A DNA stretch of 32,577 nucleotides. Source: Lederbergia sp. NSJ-179. GTDB lineage: Bacteria; Bacillota; Bacilli; Bacillales; Bacillaceae_C. The notes below the pieces were generated by a model. It had not been told where the DNA came from and ran no database searches. It worked only from the letters and a program-made list of their open reading frames with translations. A program made the translations under genes and the position numbers. Shown piece after piece: positions 15,715 through 24,033 of the stretch (position 1 is the first letter of the stretch; each line of letters begins with the position of its first letter). The stretch is from the NCBI RefSeq assembly GCF_022867885.1, contig NZ_JALIFP010000043.1:1-32577 (forward strand). Reading direction: 5' to 3'.

Positions 15715-16399
15715 TGAATGAATACCCAACTCCCCAAATCGTTTTGATAAAATGGTTTTTTCTTTTATCTTCTCCAAGTTTTTTTCGTAATGTACGAATA
15801 TGCACCATTACCGTATTTCTGCTTTCATAATAAGTTTCACCCCATACCAGTTGGAAAATTTGTTCTGCGCTATAGACCTTCTTTGGATGACAGGCTAATA
15901 AATATAAGATATCAAATTCCTTTGGAGTGAGTTCAATATTTTCACCATAGAGCTTTACAGATCGTTGATCAGGGTCTATTTTTAACCCATTCGTTTCTAT
16001 AAGGGAAATGTCATTTGCTTTTGGTTGGTTAAACTTCATATACCGTCGTAATTGGGCATTGACGCGAGCCACCAATTCCATGGGATTAAATGGCTTTGTT
16101 AAATAATCATCCGCCCCAATGACTAAACCTTGGATTTTATCAAAATCAGAAGATTTAGCACTTAAAAAAATAATCGGCATCTGATAGTCTGTACGGATTT
16201 GCAAGGCTGTTTCAAATCCGTCGAGCTTTGGCATCATAATATCTAAAATCACTAAATCGATTGATTGCGACTGAACGATTTGCAGGGCAGCTTGTCCATC
16301 GGCTGCTTTTTTGACTTGGTACCCTTCCTTTTCTAAATGGATCTCAATCAAATCGGCAATTTCCTGTTCATCATCTGCAATTAAAATGGAGGGTTTCAT
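15707..16399 (-). CDS. vanR: VanR-like response regulator (OmpR family)
   Basis: A 230-residue two-domain regulator. The receiver holds the acidic pair in IADDEQE, phospho-acceptor Asp53 in VILDIMMP, the conserved Ser/Thr position in FLSAKS and the lysine in LTKPFNP. The C-terminal winged helix shows LTPKEFDILYLLA, NTVMVHIRTLRKKLGE and TIWGVGYSF. The DNA target is probably the TTAAGA direct repeats before vanY. An ACAGGAG ribosome site precedes the ATG. It is first in the vanR-vanS-vanY order, with a good promoter upstream. Confidence 0.9.
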   Translation of the reverse strand: MKPSILIADDEQEIADLIEIHLEKEGYQVKKAADGQAALQIVQSQSIDLVILDIMMPKLDGFETALQIRTDYQMPIIFLSAKSSDFDKIQGLVIGADDYLTKPFNPMELVARVNAQLRRYMKFNQPKANDISLIETNGLKIDPDQRSVKLYGENIELTPKEFDILYLLACHPKKVYSAEQIFQLVWGETYYESRNTVMVHIRTLRKKLGEDKRKNHFIKTIWGVGYSFNG

Positions 16400-16461
16400 A
16401 ATTATCCAACTCCTGTATTTTTACTTTCCCTTGCCATTCTCATGAAAATAACCTGAACTTT

Positions 16462-16490
16462 ATTATAGTGTGTTTTTCATCATGGCTCAA
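16462..16490 (-). promoter_or_regulatory. Sigma-A promoter for vanRS
   Basis: TTGAGC and TATAAT are 17 bases apart, about 63 bp upstream of the vanR start. No TTAAGA direct repeat is seen here, unlike at vanY. Confidence 0.65.
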
Positions 16491-16612
16491 ATGTAGTTGA
16501 GGATTTTTCTCCTTTACGGGAATGGCTAAGAAAAAACACCTGACTTAGTAGTCAAGCGTGAATGGCAAAAATAAGAGAACTCGGATTGTAATCTACCAAC
16601 GAATTATCATGA

Positions 16613-16642
16613 ACAACCGAGGTGTGCATGCACCTCGGTTGT
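16613..16642 (-). terminator. Strong hairpin after the YngK-like gene
   Basis: ACAACCGAGGTG and CACCTCGGTTGT pair perfectly over twelve bases around a six-base loop, ten bases beyond the stop at 16653. There is no long T-run on the minus strand, so it is a probable but not canonical terminator. Confidence 0.6.
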
Positions 16643-16652
16643 ATCGAAACGA

Positions 16653-18194
16653 TTATTTCTTCGTCTTCTTCTCTTTGGCATCTTTACTTTCTACACCTGT
16701 GTGGGAGACGGATGTAACGCCATACGTATATCTTTTATCAGGGTCAATATTTCGATCTGTAAAGCTTGCGGTTCCATTTTGATCATAAATGACTCCAACA
16801 ATATTTTTGGGATTGCGATAATCTCCTGTTTTATTGCCTTCAAATCGATAGATGACATATTTCTTCGCATCTGTCCGTTTTTTATTATCGATTGTAATTG
16901 TAACAGTCTTTCCTTGCTTGTCCACTTCCACATTGCTCGGCTTTTTCGGTTGATGGGCTCCATTCCAAGGAGTTGCAGGTGTTAAGGCTTTGGTATTGTA
17001 AATCTCTTCATCGATTATAGCAGAATAGCCAAGGCGATTTTTTAAAATATCTCGTAAGGTAAAATGCATTTGCCCCTCTGTAATTCCGTTTGCGCGATTC
17101 TCTAAAATCTGTTCTGGAAGTTCGCGCGGGTTATCCCAAGCTGTATCAAAATTATTATTCACTTTATAATCAGCCATCCCGATATACAGATGAACAGGAT
17201 GGACAAGGGCTTGTGTTTCCACCTGCCTGCTCCACCAATCTAATAGAACCGTATAGCTTGCGACAGTTAATGGCCGAGACCAATAGATTTGAGGAGTGAT
17301 ATAATCAATGGATCCTTTTTGAATCCATTGGCGTGAATCAGCGAATAGGCTATCATAATGGGCATTGCCATTGGTCGCGCTACCTGTCGGGTCATCGGTT
17401 TGATTCCGGTAAATCCCAGTTGGAGAGATACCGAACTGAACCCAAGGCTTAATGGCTTTAATATTTAGATTGATGTCCTCTACAAGCTGATTCACATTAT
17501 GTCTACGCCAATCTCCAATATTGGCAAATTCGCTGCCATATTGCTTATACGTTTTTTGATCAGCAAAATCCGCCCCGGGGTAAAAATAATCATCCATATG
17601 CACGGCATCCACATCATAGTTTGTCACTAATTCTTTTACAGTTTCAACTAAATAGGCCTGCACGCCAGGAATTCCCGGATCTAAATAATATTGTTGCCCA
17701 TGTTGCACAACCCAATCAGGCTGCTGGTTCGCAATATGATTGCTCGCTAAATCTTCCAGACCTTGGCTTGGCATAGTGACCCGATAAGGATTCATCCAGG
17801 CATGTAATTCCATTCCGTGCTGATGGGCTGTATCCAACATTATCTGCAAGGGATCATAGCCTGGATCTGTTCCTTGTTTTTGTCCTGTTATATAGTGAGA
17901 CCACGGTGCCAGTTTAGAAGGGTACAAGGCATCTGAAGTTGGCTTCACTTGAAAAATAACTGTATTAAAGTTTTTCTTTTCTAGCATTTGGATCGTCGAT
18001 TTTGCCCATGCCGTATATTTTGTTTTTGTCATTCCGGGCTTCATATCAATATTGGCAACAGTCGAAATCCAGGAGGCTCTCATCTCTTGCTTTGGTGCAG
18101 GTCCAGCAGATTTTACGGGGTGAATAGTGGGTAAGAATAACATGACTAAGGGAATTCCCATTAAAAAAACCCTCCAATATTTTTTCATCCTCAT
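16653..18194 (-). CDS. YngK-like secreted glycosyl hydrolase (GHL10/DUF187)
   Basis: Exported protein of 513 residues: signal peptide 1-29 (hydrophobic core, then KSAGPAP), a GHL10 barrel about 36-400, and a fibronectin type III-like module about 415-505 ending in a lysine-rich tail. Typical family stretches are MRASWISTVANIDMKP near the start, FNTVIFQVKPTSDALYPS, MELHAWMNPYR, VDAVHMDDYFYPG and SIDYITPQIYWS. B. subtilis YngK is the reference from memory. The family is thought to act on wall- or polysaccharide-derived glycans; the substrate is not established. The first ATG (18194) has GAGAGG close by; ATG 18188 is an alternative. It is next to other wall genes but has its own hairpin terminator. 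Confidence 0.88.
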   Translation of the reverse strand: MRMKKYWRVFLMGIPLVMLFLPTIHPVKSAGPAPKQEMRASWISTVANIDMKPGMTKTKYTAWAKSTIQMLEKKNFNTVIFQVKPTSDALYPSKLAPWSHYITGQKQGTDPGYDPLQIMLDTAHQHGMELHAWMNPYRVTMPSQGLEDLASNHIANQQPDWVVQHGQQYYLDPGIPGVQAYLVETVKELVTNYDVDAVHMDDYFYPGADFADQKTYKQYGSEFANIGDWRRHNVNQLVEDINLNIKAIKPWVQFGISPTGIYRNQTDDPTGSATNGNAHYDSLFADSRQWIQKGSIDYITPQIYWSRPLTVASYTVLLDWWSRQVETQALVHPVHLYIGMADYKVNNNFDTAWDNPRELPEQILENRANGITEGQMHFTLRDILKNRLGYSAIIDEEIYNTKALTPATPWNGAHQPKKPSNVEVDKQGKTVTITIDNKKRTDAKKYVIYRFEGNKTGDYRNPKNIVGVIYDQNGTASFTDRNIDPDKRYTYGVTSVSHTGVESKDAKEKKTKK

Positions 18195-18519
18195 CCAGTC
18201 CTCTCTAGTATTATTTTTGCTTTAGGATGGAATTCTCTATATAGGGAATAACAATCCAATTAACCGGCATCGAACCAAAAGTCGATAGCTTGTCCCACTG
18301 ACACTATCTATCCTATGAATCTTTTAGAGAGGTTAGTAGAAAAAAATGTATTTTTGAAAATAGCAAAAAGTGAAAACATTTGCATTCGTGATCTTGATAA
18401 ATAGATAGGTAGGAATTAACAATATTCCGACATTCATTTTGGAGATTGATTATCAAGAGAGATATTTATATACTAGTAATCATGTGTTTTTGATTTTTAA
18501 ATGAGGAAGATGGGTTTTT
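18195..18519. other. Divergent intergenic region
   Basis: This region separates the divergent YngK-like and PBP5-type genes. A weak promoter-like pair TTGCAT and TAGATA is 16 bases apart near 18381-18408 for the rightward gene. No RNA gene, repeat or ORF was recognised. Confidence 0.3.
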
Positions 18520-19494
18520 ATGAAACGATTTATCGTATTAATTAGTCTTGTTATTGTGATGAGTGGTGGAGTTTACTTTTTCAAACAGGATGCTTTTGCA
18601 ACAGAGAAAGTTTACACTTCACTTTCATTCATGGAAAGGGGCGGGCTGGAAAAGACGGTGCCTAAAGGAATCACTTTGCCAGAGTTAGGAATTCAAGCGA
18701 AGTCTGTCATTTTGCTTGATGCGGGTACCGGTCATGTTTTGTATGAGAAAAATAAGGAGCTTGCTTTACCGCCGGCAAGTATGTCGAAAATTATGACAGA
18801 GCTGCTTGTATTAGAGGCGATTGAAAACCAGGGAATAAGTTGGGATCAAGCTGTAACCCCAAGTAAGTACGTATTTACAATTGCTTCGATACCGGGATTG
18901 GCTTCGGTTTCTTTACAACAGGATCAAACGTATACAGTCCGCGAGTTGTTTGAAGCGATGGCCATTCATTCTGCTAATGATGCGGCGATTGCCCTAGCCG
19001 AAACCGTGGCAGGCAGTGAAAAGGAATTTGTTGAGCAGATGAACAATAGAGCAGAGCAACTCGGGTTGGACCAGACCCATTTTGTGAATAGTTCTGGTTT
19101 AAATAACCAAGATTTGGGGGCTTATTTTTCAACAGGTGGGCCGAATGATGCGAATCTTATGTCAGCCCAAGACTTAGCACGTCTCGCTCAACGTCTACTG
19201 ATTAAATATCCGGAAATCCTCCAAATTTCTGCGGAGCCAACCCTTGTTTTTGGTTCACAAACGTATAAGAATACCAATCTGATGTTGCCCGGGATTGGGT
19301 CCAGTCTTGAGTCTTCTGGAGTGGACGGGCTGAAAACAGGCTTTACAGATGAAGCGGGCTATTGCTTTATTGGAACAGTGGAACGGGGAGATACTAGGCT
19401 TATTTCGGTTGTGATGGGAACAGATTCGATGATCGCTCGATTTACAGAAACGGAAAAACTTTATGATGCGGCATTTTCTTTGATAGATACGTGA
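18520..19494 (+). CDS. D-alanyl-D-alanine carboxypeptidase, PBP5-type (S11)
   Basis: Serine D,D-carboxypeptidase that removes the terminal D-Ala from peptidoglycan pentapeptides outside the membrane. Signal sequence 1-28 ends in DAFA before TEK. The penicillin-binding motifs are present: Ser87-M-S-Lys90, Ser151-A-Asn153 and Lys272-T-G. At 324 residues the protein stops right after the catalytic domain; DacA/PBP5 and DacF are longer and carry a C-terminal beta domain and an amphipathic anchor, both absent here, so it may be released or held only by an uncleaved signal. GAGGAAG precedes the ATG. Its terminator is at 19567-19608. It duplicates the reaction predicted for the VanY-like protein but by a beta-lactam-sensitive mechanism. 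Confidence 0.93.
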   Translation: MKRFIVLISLVIVMSGGVYFFKQDAFATEKVYTSLSFMERGGLEKTVPKGITLPELGIQAKSVILLDAGTGHVLYEKNKELALPPASMSKIMTELLVLEAIENQGISWDQAVTPSKYVFTIASIPGLASVSLQQDQTYTVRELFEAMAIHSANDAAIALAETVAGSEKEFVEQMNNRAEQLGLDQTHFVNSSGLNNQDLGAYFSTGGPNDANLMSAQDLARLAQRLLIKYPEILQISAEPTLVFGSQTYKNTNLMLPGIGSSLESSGVDGLKTGFTDEAGYCFIGTVERGDTRLISVVMGTDSMIARFTETEKLYDAAFSLIDT

Positions 19495-19566
19495 CAGGCC
19501 ATTATTTTCGGTAACATCTTTTTGGTTACTGTTCGCACCCTAACAGAAAATAGGCAAGTCAAATAG

Positions 19567-19608
19567 CCCCCAGTATTCAGAACTATTTTTCTGAAATCGG
19601 GGGTTTTT
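19567..19608 (+). terminator. Rho-independent terminator after the carboxypeptidase
   Basis: CCCCC and TTCAGA pair with TCTGAA and GGGGG, followed by TTTTT. The stem also contains the stop codon of the IS66 remnant on the other strand. Confidence 0.85.
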
Positions 19609-19831
19609 CACGTTCACGACGAAAGATTTCTGCCACACCTTCATATAAATTTTTCTCTTGTGACTCTAGAGTTGCCATCACAGTCATCCCATCGCCAACA
19701 TACCCTAGGCATTCAAAACTTCTAAATGAAATCACTTGCTTTTGTTTTCGCTTGAAATTTCTGGCTTTGCGCTCGCGCAAATTATTATCTGATGGTGCTC
19801 GGTGGTCATGTAGAAACAATAAACGTCTCCA
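19583..19831 (-). pseudogene. IS66-family transposase, C-terminal remnant
   Basis: About 80 residues remain: RLLFLHDHRAPSDNNLRER, then FKRKQKQVISFRSFECLGY, then a segment ending PPISEK. The HDHRxPxDNNLxER...FKRKQKQ pattern is the end of IS66-family TnpC transposases, recognised from memory. There is no start codon with a ribosome site, and the frame closes upstream with TAA near 19840. No inverted ends or tnpA/tnpB were found, so only a scar remains. It abuts the broken exported-protein gene in another frame, which suggests that insertion followed by deletion truncated that gene. Confidence 0.7.
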
Positions 19832-20193
19832 TTAAGAAATAAATTAAGATATTCATATATTGACTTGAAAGGAATGAAGTTAATCATCCAATAATCTAAT
19901 ATGGGAGCTATACCCATTAGCAGGTATAGTACACTACTATAGTGAGTAAGAATGTTTTTAACCATTAAAACTGAGTAGTCAGATTTTTCGGAACTAACAT
20001 CACCAGTATTTTTGTATGTGTTAGCCGTTGCTGTTGTACTTGTATTTTTTGCCGCAAGTGAAAAATTTGTCTTCCCCATTAATTGATAAGCAATATCAAA
20101 TGAATAGCTTTTTATGTATGCGCTTCAAATAGTAGGAAACACAAACAGTAATAACCCCAGACCTAAAACAACTTTACTAATTTTATTTTTCAT
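19832..20193 (-). pseudogene. Broken small exported-protein gene
   Basis: An ATG at 20193 with a GGGGGGT ribosome site starts MKNKISKVVLGLGLLLFVF, a clear signal-peptide pattern, but codon 23 is TGA (20125-20127), where TGG would read on. After it the same frame continues about 95 codons (SAYIKSYSFDIAYQLMG..., then a hydrophobic stretch VLYLLMGIAPILDYWMI) until it meets the IS66 remnant. So it has an in-frame stop and a lost 3' end. I do not recognise the family. It is divergent from the ABC transporter at 20326, and such neighbours are sometimes secreted peptides or bacteriocin-like proteins; that is only a guess. Confidence 0.6.
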
Positions 20194-20222
20194 TTTACCC
20201 CCCATAATTGCAAATTTTAGGC

Positions 20223-20260
20223 GCCTTATATTGTATATTACCTGAAAATAAAAATAAGGC
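20223..20260. promoter_or_regulatory. Inverted repeat between divergent genes
   Basis: GCCTTAT and ATAAGGC (minus strand, interrupted by two bases in one arm) are about 20 bases apart, located between the exported-protein gene and the ABC promoter. It could be a shared operator. Weak evidence. Confidence 0.25.
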
Positions 20261-20268
20261 AGTCTATT

Positions 20269-20297
20269 TTGACAAAAAATACACATTAATTTATATT
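20269..20297 (+). promoter_or_regulatory. Sigma-A promoter for the ABC transporter operon
   Basis: A consensus TTGACA and TATATT are 17 bases apart, 28 bp before the ATG of the ATPase gene. Confidence 0.7.
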
Positions 20298-20325
20298 AAA
20301 CTTAAAAATGTAAGGAAGAGAAGCT

Positions 20326-21012
20326 ATGACAATTATTTTAAAAGCGTTTGAAATAACGAAAAGTTATACTGGGAATCATATGGAAAATGTATTACAAAAA
20401 ACTAACCTATCTTTTGAACAAGGAACAATAAATGTTATTAAAGGAAAGAGTGGATCGGGAAAGTCTACTTTTCTTGGTATTCTTGGTGGAATGGAAAATC
20501 CAAGTAAAGGAAAGGTTTATTATAAAAATGAATCTTTCTATGATTTACCTGATTCAGAGCAGGCAGTAATAAGAGGAGAAAAATTTGGTTTTGTTTTTCA
20601 GTCGTTTCAACTAATCCCTGAGTTGACTGTTAGAGAAAATATCGAACTTCCATTAAGGTTTATTCACAAGAAAAACTCAACTTCTGAAATAAGGATAGAA
20701 GAACTTGCGAATGAATTGGGTATAATTTCGCAACTAGATAAACGACCAAGCCTTTTATCAGGAGGCGAACAACAAAGAGTAGCTATTGCAAGAGCTTTGA
20801 TTACTAATCCAGAAATTTTGTTTGCGGATGAGCCTACCGGCAACCTTGATGAAACTACTTCAAAAAGTATAGTCAATATACTAACAAAATTAAATAACGA
20901 AAAAAACTTAACATTAATTGTCGTGACACATGAGCAAACCCTTTTTAATGCCCCCCATCTCTTATATTCATTAGAAAATGGGTTGTTGGAGGTTTCTTAT
21001 AATAATGTTTAA
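20326..21012 (+). CDS. ABC transporter ATP-binding protein (MacB/LolD type)
   Basis: A 228-residue nucleotide-binding subunit. Walker A GKSGSGKST (about 43-51), Q loop VFQSFQLIPELTV, signature LSGGEQQRVAIARAL and Walker B EILFADEPTGNLDE with the switch histidine in VVTHEQ are all intact. The TVRENIELPL and PTGNLD wording is that of the MacB/LolD/BceA group, whose partners are FtsX-type permeases; these export or sense peptides, lipoproteins or antibiotics. AAGGAAGAG serves as ribosome site. The ORF overlaps the permease start by eight bases. Base composition is much more AT-rich than the flanking genes, suggesting acquisition by transfer. Confidence 0.92.
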   Translation: MTIILKAFEITKSYTGNHMENVLQKTNLSFEQGTINVIKGKSGSGKSTFLGILGGMENPSKGKVYYKNESFYDLPDSEQAVIRGEKFGFVFQSFQLIPELTVRENIELPLRFIHKKNSTSEIRIEELANELGIISQLDKRPSLLSGGEQQRVAIARALITNPEILFADEPTGNLDETTSKSIVNILTKLNNEKNLTLIVVTHEQTLFNAPHLLYSLENGLLEVSYNNV

Positions 21013-23449
21013 TTTAGCTATCAAACTATTACTATCGCGAAAAAACTGGCTTATTTTGATGGTGTGTAGCTTAGCTATTATTATTTCGGCTCTAACCTCT
21101 ATTTTTTCCTCATCTGAAATTATAAGGACTGGTTTATTGGAAAGAGCATATTCTCAATATGGACAACATAGTGGAATTCTAATTGGTTTGAATGAAACCA
21201 AAAATGAGCTAGAAGATAAAACAAAACAGGTAGGGGAATTTCAATTAGTTGATACGTATTCCTTTTTAGATAAAAAAGCAACAATTGGTTGGATGGATCA
21301 AGATGCGATTGATTTAAGTTATATAAATGTGTTGGAGGGTCACTTTCCCGAAAAAGTGAACGAAGTTGCAATAGAATCGGCATATCTAAATTATATTGAT
21401 CCTGCATGGCAAATAGGGGAATCTAAAACACTTGTAGGTGAAAATCAACACTGGGAAGTAAAACTTGTCGGTATCCTTTCGAATTATTCTTCCAAATGGT
21501 CTGTACCTGATGAAGTAGAAAAAGGTGTGAGTGATTTCCCTAATATTTTTATCCATGAGAATAGCTATAAGAAAGAACCAAAAACTCATCATTTTCTTGT
21601 CTATTTAGGAGATGGGAAAAATACAACGGTTGGAAAGATGGAAAACCTTTTAAGTCAATATGGTAATAAAGGCTATATAAATGATCAATTGTTTTTTAAA
21701 GGTTTAAAAGATTATGCTTTAGTATTGTTTTTGTCTATTAGCTTTCAAGTTATTTTATTTTTGGTTGCTTTCTTTTATATACATGCAGCTTTTTCTTATT
21801 TTAATAAAGAACAGATGAAAAAGATAGCTATTTTAAGGGCCTTAGGCCTTAAATATGGAAAAATATATCTTTTATACTTTTGGCAATGCCTGGTAATATT
21901 TTTATCGAGTCTCGTTCTTGCTATTCCCTTACAAAGTTTCTTTCAATATCTCATGATTAAAATCAGCTTTAAAGAGGCTTTAGCAGTAAATACACAACTT
22001 CAAAATGTATATCTCATAATAATCAGCTGTCTAATTCTAATGTTTCTGTCAGTATTCTACATTTCATGTAGACCTGTTAGAAAAAACAGATTTCTTTCTG
22101 TTAAAACTTTAATGAACAATCTTCCTAAAACAAATTATTTAAATCCAATTGAAAGAAAACTAAGTAACTTTGTCTTAAAGCAATTAGCAAAACAATTATT
22201 TACATGGCCTAAGCAACTATTCTATATGGTGGCAATGATTTGTATTTCTATTTTAGTGCTCATATGCTCTATTATCACTCAAAAGGAAATAGAAGGTATC
22301 TGGAATCTCAGCTCGAGCTATTATTTAAGCGCTCAACAGGGATATGGATGGGAAACTATTGATCATATGCCTGTGTTATTAAATCAAGGATTAGCATTTT
22401 CTTCGGAAGATGTTGATGAATTAGAAAATCTTCCTAAAGTTAAGTATATCGAAAAGAAGCCTTTTATGGATAATGTTGTCCCTTTCATCCATTCGGAGCA
22501 GATAATACCATTGATTCACCCGTGGATACAAGAGGTTAAAGGAAGTGCTGTTAGCGATGATAAGCAGATGCTTACCAATATTACTTATCAAATAATTGAT
22601 TCAAATGAATTTGACCAAATATATCCAAAAGGGAGTTATAAGGATTTCAAAGGAAAAATCTTATTATTCATTCCCAATGAAGATGAAACAATTACTTCTG
22701 GACAAAACAGTCTTATTGGAAGTAATTTTTATTTCAAGAAATGGATGAAAGAAGAGAATGTACTCAATAAGATGGAGGAAGAATTTGAAGTATATGATGT
22801 ATTGACTAGACCACTAACTAAGCATGTACCTGGAATTGAGGATATACAATATGACGATTTAACTATCGTATTTGATAAAGAGACAATGCAAAAGTCAAAT
22901 CTTTTTCCAGGGTATATTGAGTTAGAAATATTTTTAGAAGATAATTTAACAAACAACCAATATCAACTTATAGATGATAAAGTTAGTCAGTTAATTGCCA
23001 CGATACCGGGAAGCTTATTCCAAAATATACCAAAGCTCATACAAGAAGATGGGCAATTAGCGCCACTTGTAGCCTATCTTGGTAAGTTCACTTTTATAAT
23101 ATCGTCACTTTTAACCATCTTAAGTCTGATTATGATCTTATTTAGCAAATACCAAATGCAAAAAAGAGAGTGGGGAATTTATCTATCATTAGGAATGACA
23201 AAAAAAGGAATCTTTTATTTTTTAGCAATGGAAATGTTGTGTTATTTATTTATCTCGACAACAATTAGTACAGTTATTTTTTTGATATATACTCGTGTTC
23301 TCGATATAGTTTATCCCATGCAATATTATTTGTGGTATTTCATTGCTATAGTATTTTTAATGTCGTTATTTTTGCTGGATGGAAGTTTCATAATATATAG
23401 GAAAATAACAAAAAACTCTATATTTTCAATGTTACGAGAGGTTGAATAA
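21005..23449 (+). CDS. FtsX-type ABC transporter permease, large
   Basis: An 814-residue membrane protein with hydrophobic spans near 12-32, about 235-260, 290-315, 340-365, 420-440 and three near the C-terminus, giving two FtsX-like units. Two extracytoplasmic domains lie at about 35-230 and 445-690. The KKIAILRALGLKYGKI and KREWGIYLSLGMTKKG segments are the FtsX coupling regions after the first helix of each core. I start at ATG 21005, inside the end of the ATPase gene, with GGAGG twelve bases upstream; a frame to 20978 has no initiator support. With the ATPase it forms a MacB- or BceAB-like system. The large outside domains suggest handling of an extracellular peptide. Very AT-rich. No accessory or sensor gene is adjacent. 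Substrate unknown. Confidence 0.88.
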   Translation: MFNLAIKLLLSRKNWLILMVCSLAIIISALTSIFSSSEIIRTGLLERAYSQYGQHSGILIGLNETKNELEDKTKQVGEFQLVDTYSFLDKKATIGWMDQDAIDLSYINVLEGHFPEKVNEVAIESAYLNYIDPAWQIGESKTLVGENQHWEVKLVGILSNYSSKWSVPDEVEKGVSDFPNIFIHENSYKKEPKTHHFLVYLGDGKNTTVGKMENLLSQYGNKGYINDQLFFKGLKDYALVLFLSISFQVILFLVAFFYIHAAFSYFNKEQMKKIAILRALGLKYGKIYLLYFWQCLVIFLSSLVLAIPLQSFFQYLMIKISFKEALAVNTQLQNVYLIIISCLILMFLSVFYISCRPVRKNRFLSVKTLMNNLPKTNYLNPIERKLSNFVLKQLAKQLFTWPKQLFYMVAMICISILVLICSIITQKEIEGIWNLSSSYYLSAQQGYGWETIDHMPVLLNQGLAFSSEDVDELENLPKVKYIEKKPFMDNVVPFIHSEQIIPLIHPWIQEVKGSAVSDDKQMLTNITYQIIDSNEFDQIYPKGSYKDFKGKILLFIPNEDETITSGQNSLIGSNFYFKKWMKEENVLNKMEEEFEVYDVLTRPLTKHVPGIEDIQYDDLTIVFDKETMQKSNLFPGYIELEIFLEDNLTNNQYQLIDDKVSQLIATIPGSLFQNIPKLIQEDGQLAPLVAYLGKFTFIISSLLTILSLIMILFSKYQMQKREWGIYLSLGMTKKGIFYFLAMEMLCYLFISTTISTVIFLIYTRVLDIVYPMQYYLWYFIAIVFLMSLFLLDGSFIIYRKITKNSIFSMLREVE

Positions 23450-23564
23450 ACTTTCCTTAAGGTTTCGGTATACCAATAATAAAGTAGGCGAAACATACAC
23501 CTTGAATTTGATGCATAAACATGTTGTGAATTTCAAACTCCCTTTTTGCGATAATTTAGTAGGT
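23450..23564. other. Gap before the Mg promoter
   Basis: No terminator was found for the ABC operon. A frame at 23442-23627 overlaps the permease end and runs through the M-box promoter, so I do not accept it. Confidence 0.3.
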
Positions 23565-23593
23565 TTGACAATCTTGCCCATAGCTATTACACT
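23565..23593 (+). promoter_or_regulatory. Sigma-A promoter for the M-box/mgtE transcript
   Basis: TTGACA and TACACT are 17 bases apart, ending about 20 bases before the riboswitch. Confidence 0.7.
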
Positions 23594-23611
23594 AGAGAAA
23601 GATCATTTAAT

Positions 23612-23850
23612 ACGAATTCCTCGCTAGGTGAGGCTCCTATGTGGAGATATGCTGCTGCCCAGAAATGTCGAAAGACTCCAATGGGTCAACAGAAACCATC
23701 GACTTAAGGTGGTTTTTAATGTAGCTGGATGAATGCATCCTATGCCCCATAGTGCTAAAGCTCTGCGAAGGAGGTTTATTCACTATAAAATAAACTCAGG
23801 CTACATTCGCCACCTCCCGTGGCAACGTCTGAGTAACCTGGATCGTACAG
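23612..23850 (+). ncRNA. M-box (ykoK leader) magnesium riboswitch
   Basis: The conserved M-box strings are present in order: CTCGCTAGGTGAGGCTCC, TGGAGATATGCTGCTGCCC, CCAATGGGTCAACAG, CATCGACTTAAGGTG, TTTTTAATGTAGCTGGATG, CCTATGCC and GTGCTAAAGCTC. This is the Mg2+-sensing leader known from B. subtilis ykoK/mgtE. Bound magnesium folds the aptamer and favours the terminator at 23864. An insert after GTGCTAAAGCTC (GGAGGTTTATTCAC...) is a variable arm. It lies upstream of an mgtE gene, as expected. Ends are approximate. Confidence 0.95.
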
Positions 23851-23863
23851 GCCAGATTGTTGA

Positions 23864-23897
23864 ACATCCTTCTTTGTAGAGGGGTGTTTTTTATTTT
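23864..23897 (+). terminator. Riboswitch-controlled terminator
   Basis: ACATCCTTCT and AGAGGGGTGT pair over ten positions (two G-U) around TTGT and are followed by a T-run. Position just after the aptamer fits transcription attenuation. Confidence 0.85.
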
Positions 23898-23940
23898 TGC
23901 GAGGATTCTCCATCTAGGATGATTGAAGGAGGTGATGGGG

Positions 23941-24018
23941 ATGGCTGAACCCCCTGGAGGTAGACTGTATAAACAAAATCAAATAGAGATCCCCTCATCT
24001 ATGGGAGATCATCTTTAG
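23941..24018 (+). CDS. Possible 25-residue leader peptide before mgtE
   Basis: MAEPPGGRLYKQNQ then IEIPSSMGDHL. It has a near-perfect AAGGAGGTGAT ribosome site eight bases before the ATG, sits between the riboswitch terminator and mgtE, and stops 15 bases before the mgtE start, just ahead of that gene's own AAGGAGG. GATCCCC...GGGAGATC within its 3' half can form a hairpin. It may be a translated leader acting on mgtE, or a small protein in its own right. I know no family for it. Confidence 0.5.
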   Translation: MAEPPGGRLYKQNQIEIPSSMGDHL

Positions 24019-24033
24019 AAGGAGGTCCTTAAT

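Noticed and set aside
13606-16399. Glycopeptide resistance cluster
   Set aside because: The defining genes for D-Ala-D-Lac synthesis and VanX are missing, so resistance cannot be claimed.
23442-23627. 61-codon ORF after the ABC permease
   Set aside because: It overlaps the permease end and covers the promoter and start of the M-box RNA.
23855-23880. Fourth copy of the dispersed element (TTGAACATCC)
   Set aside because: The similarity is only about ten bases and belongs to the riboswitch terminator stem.
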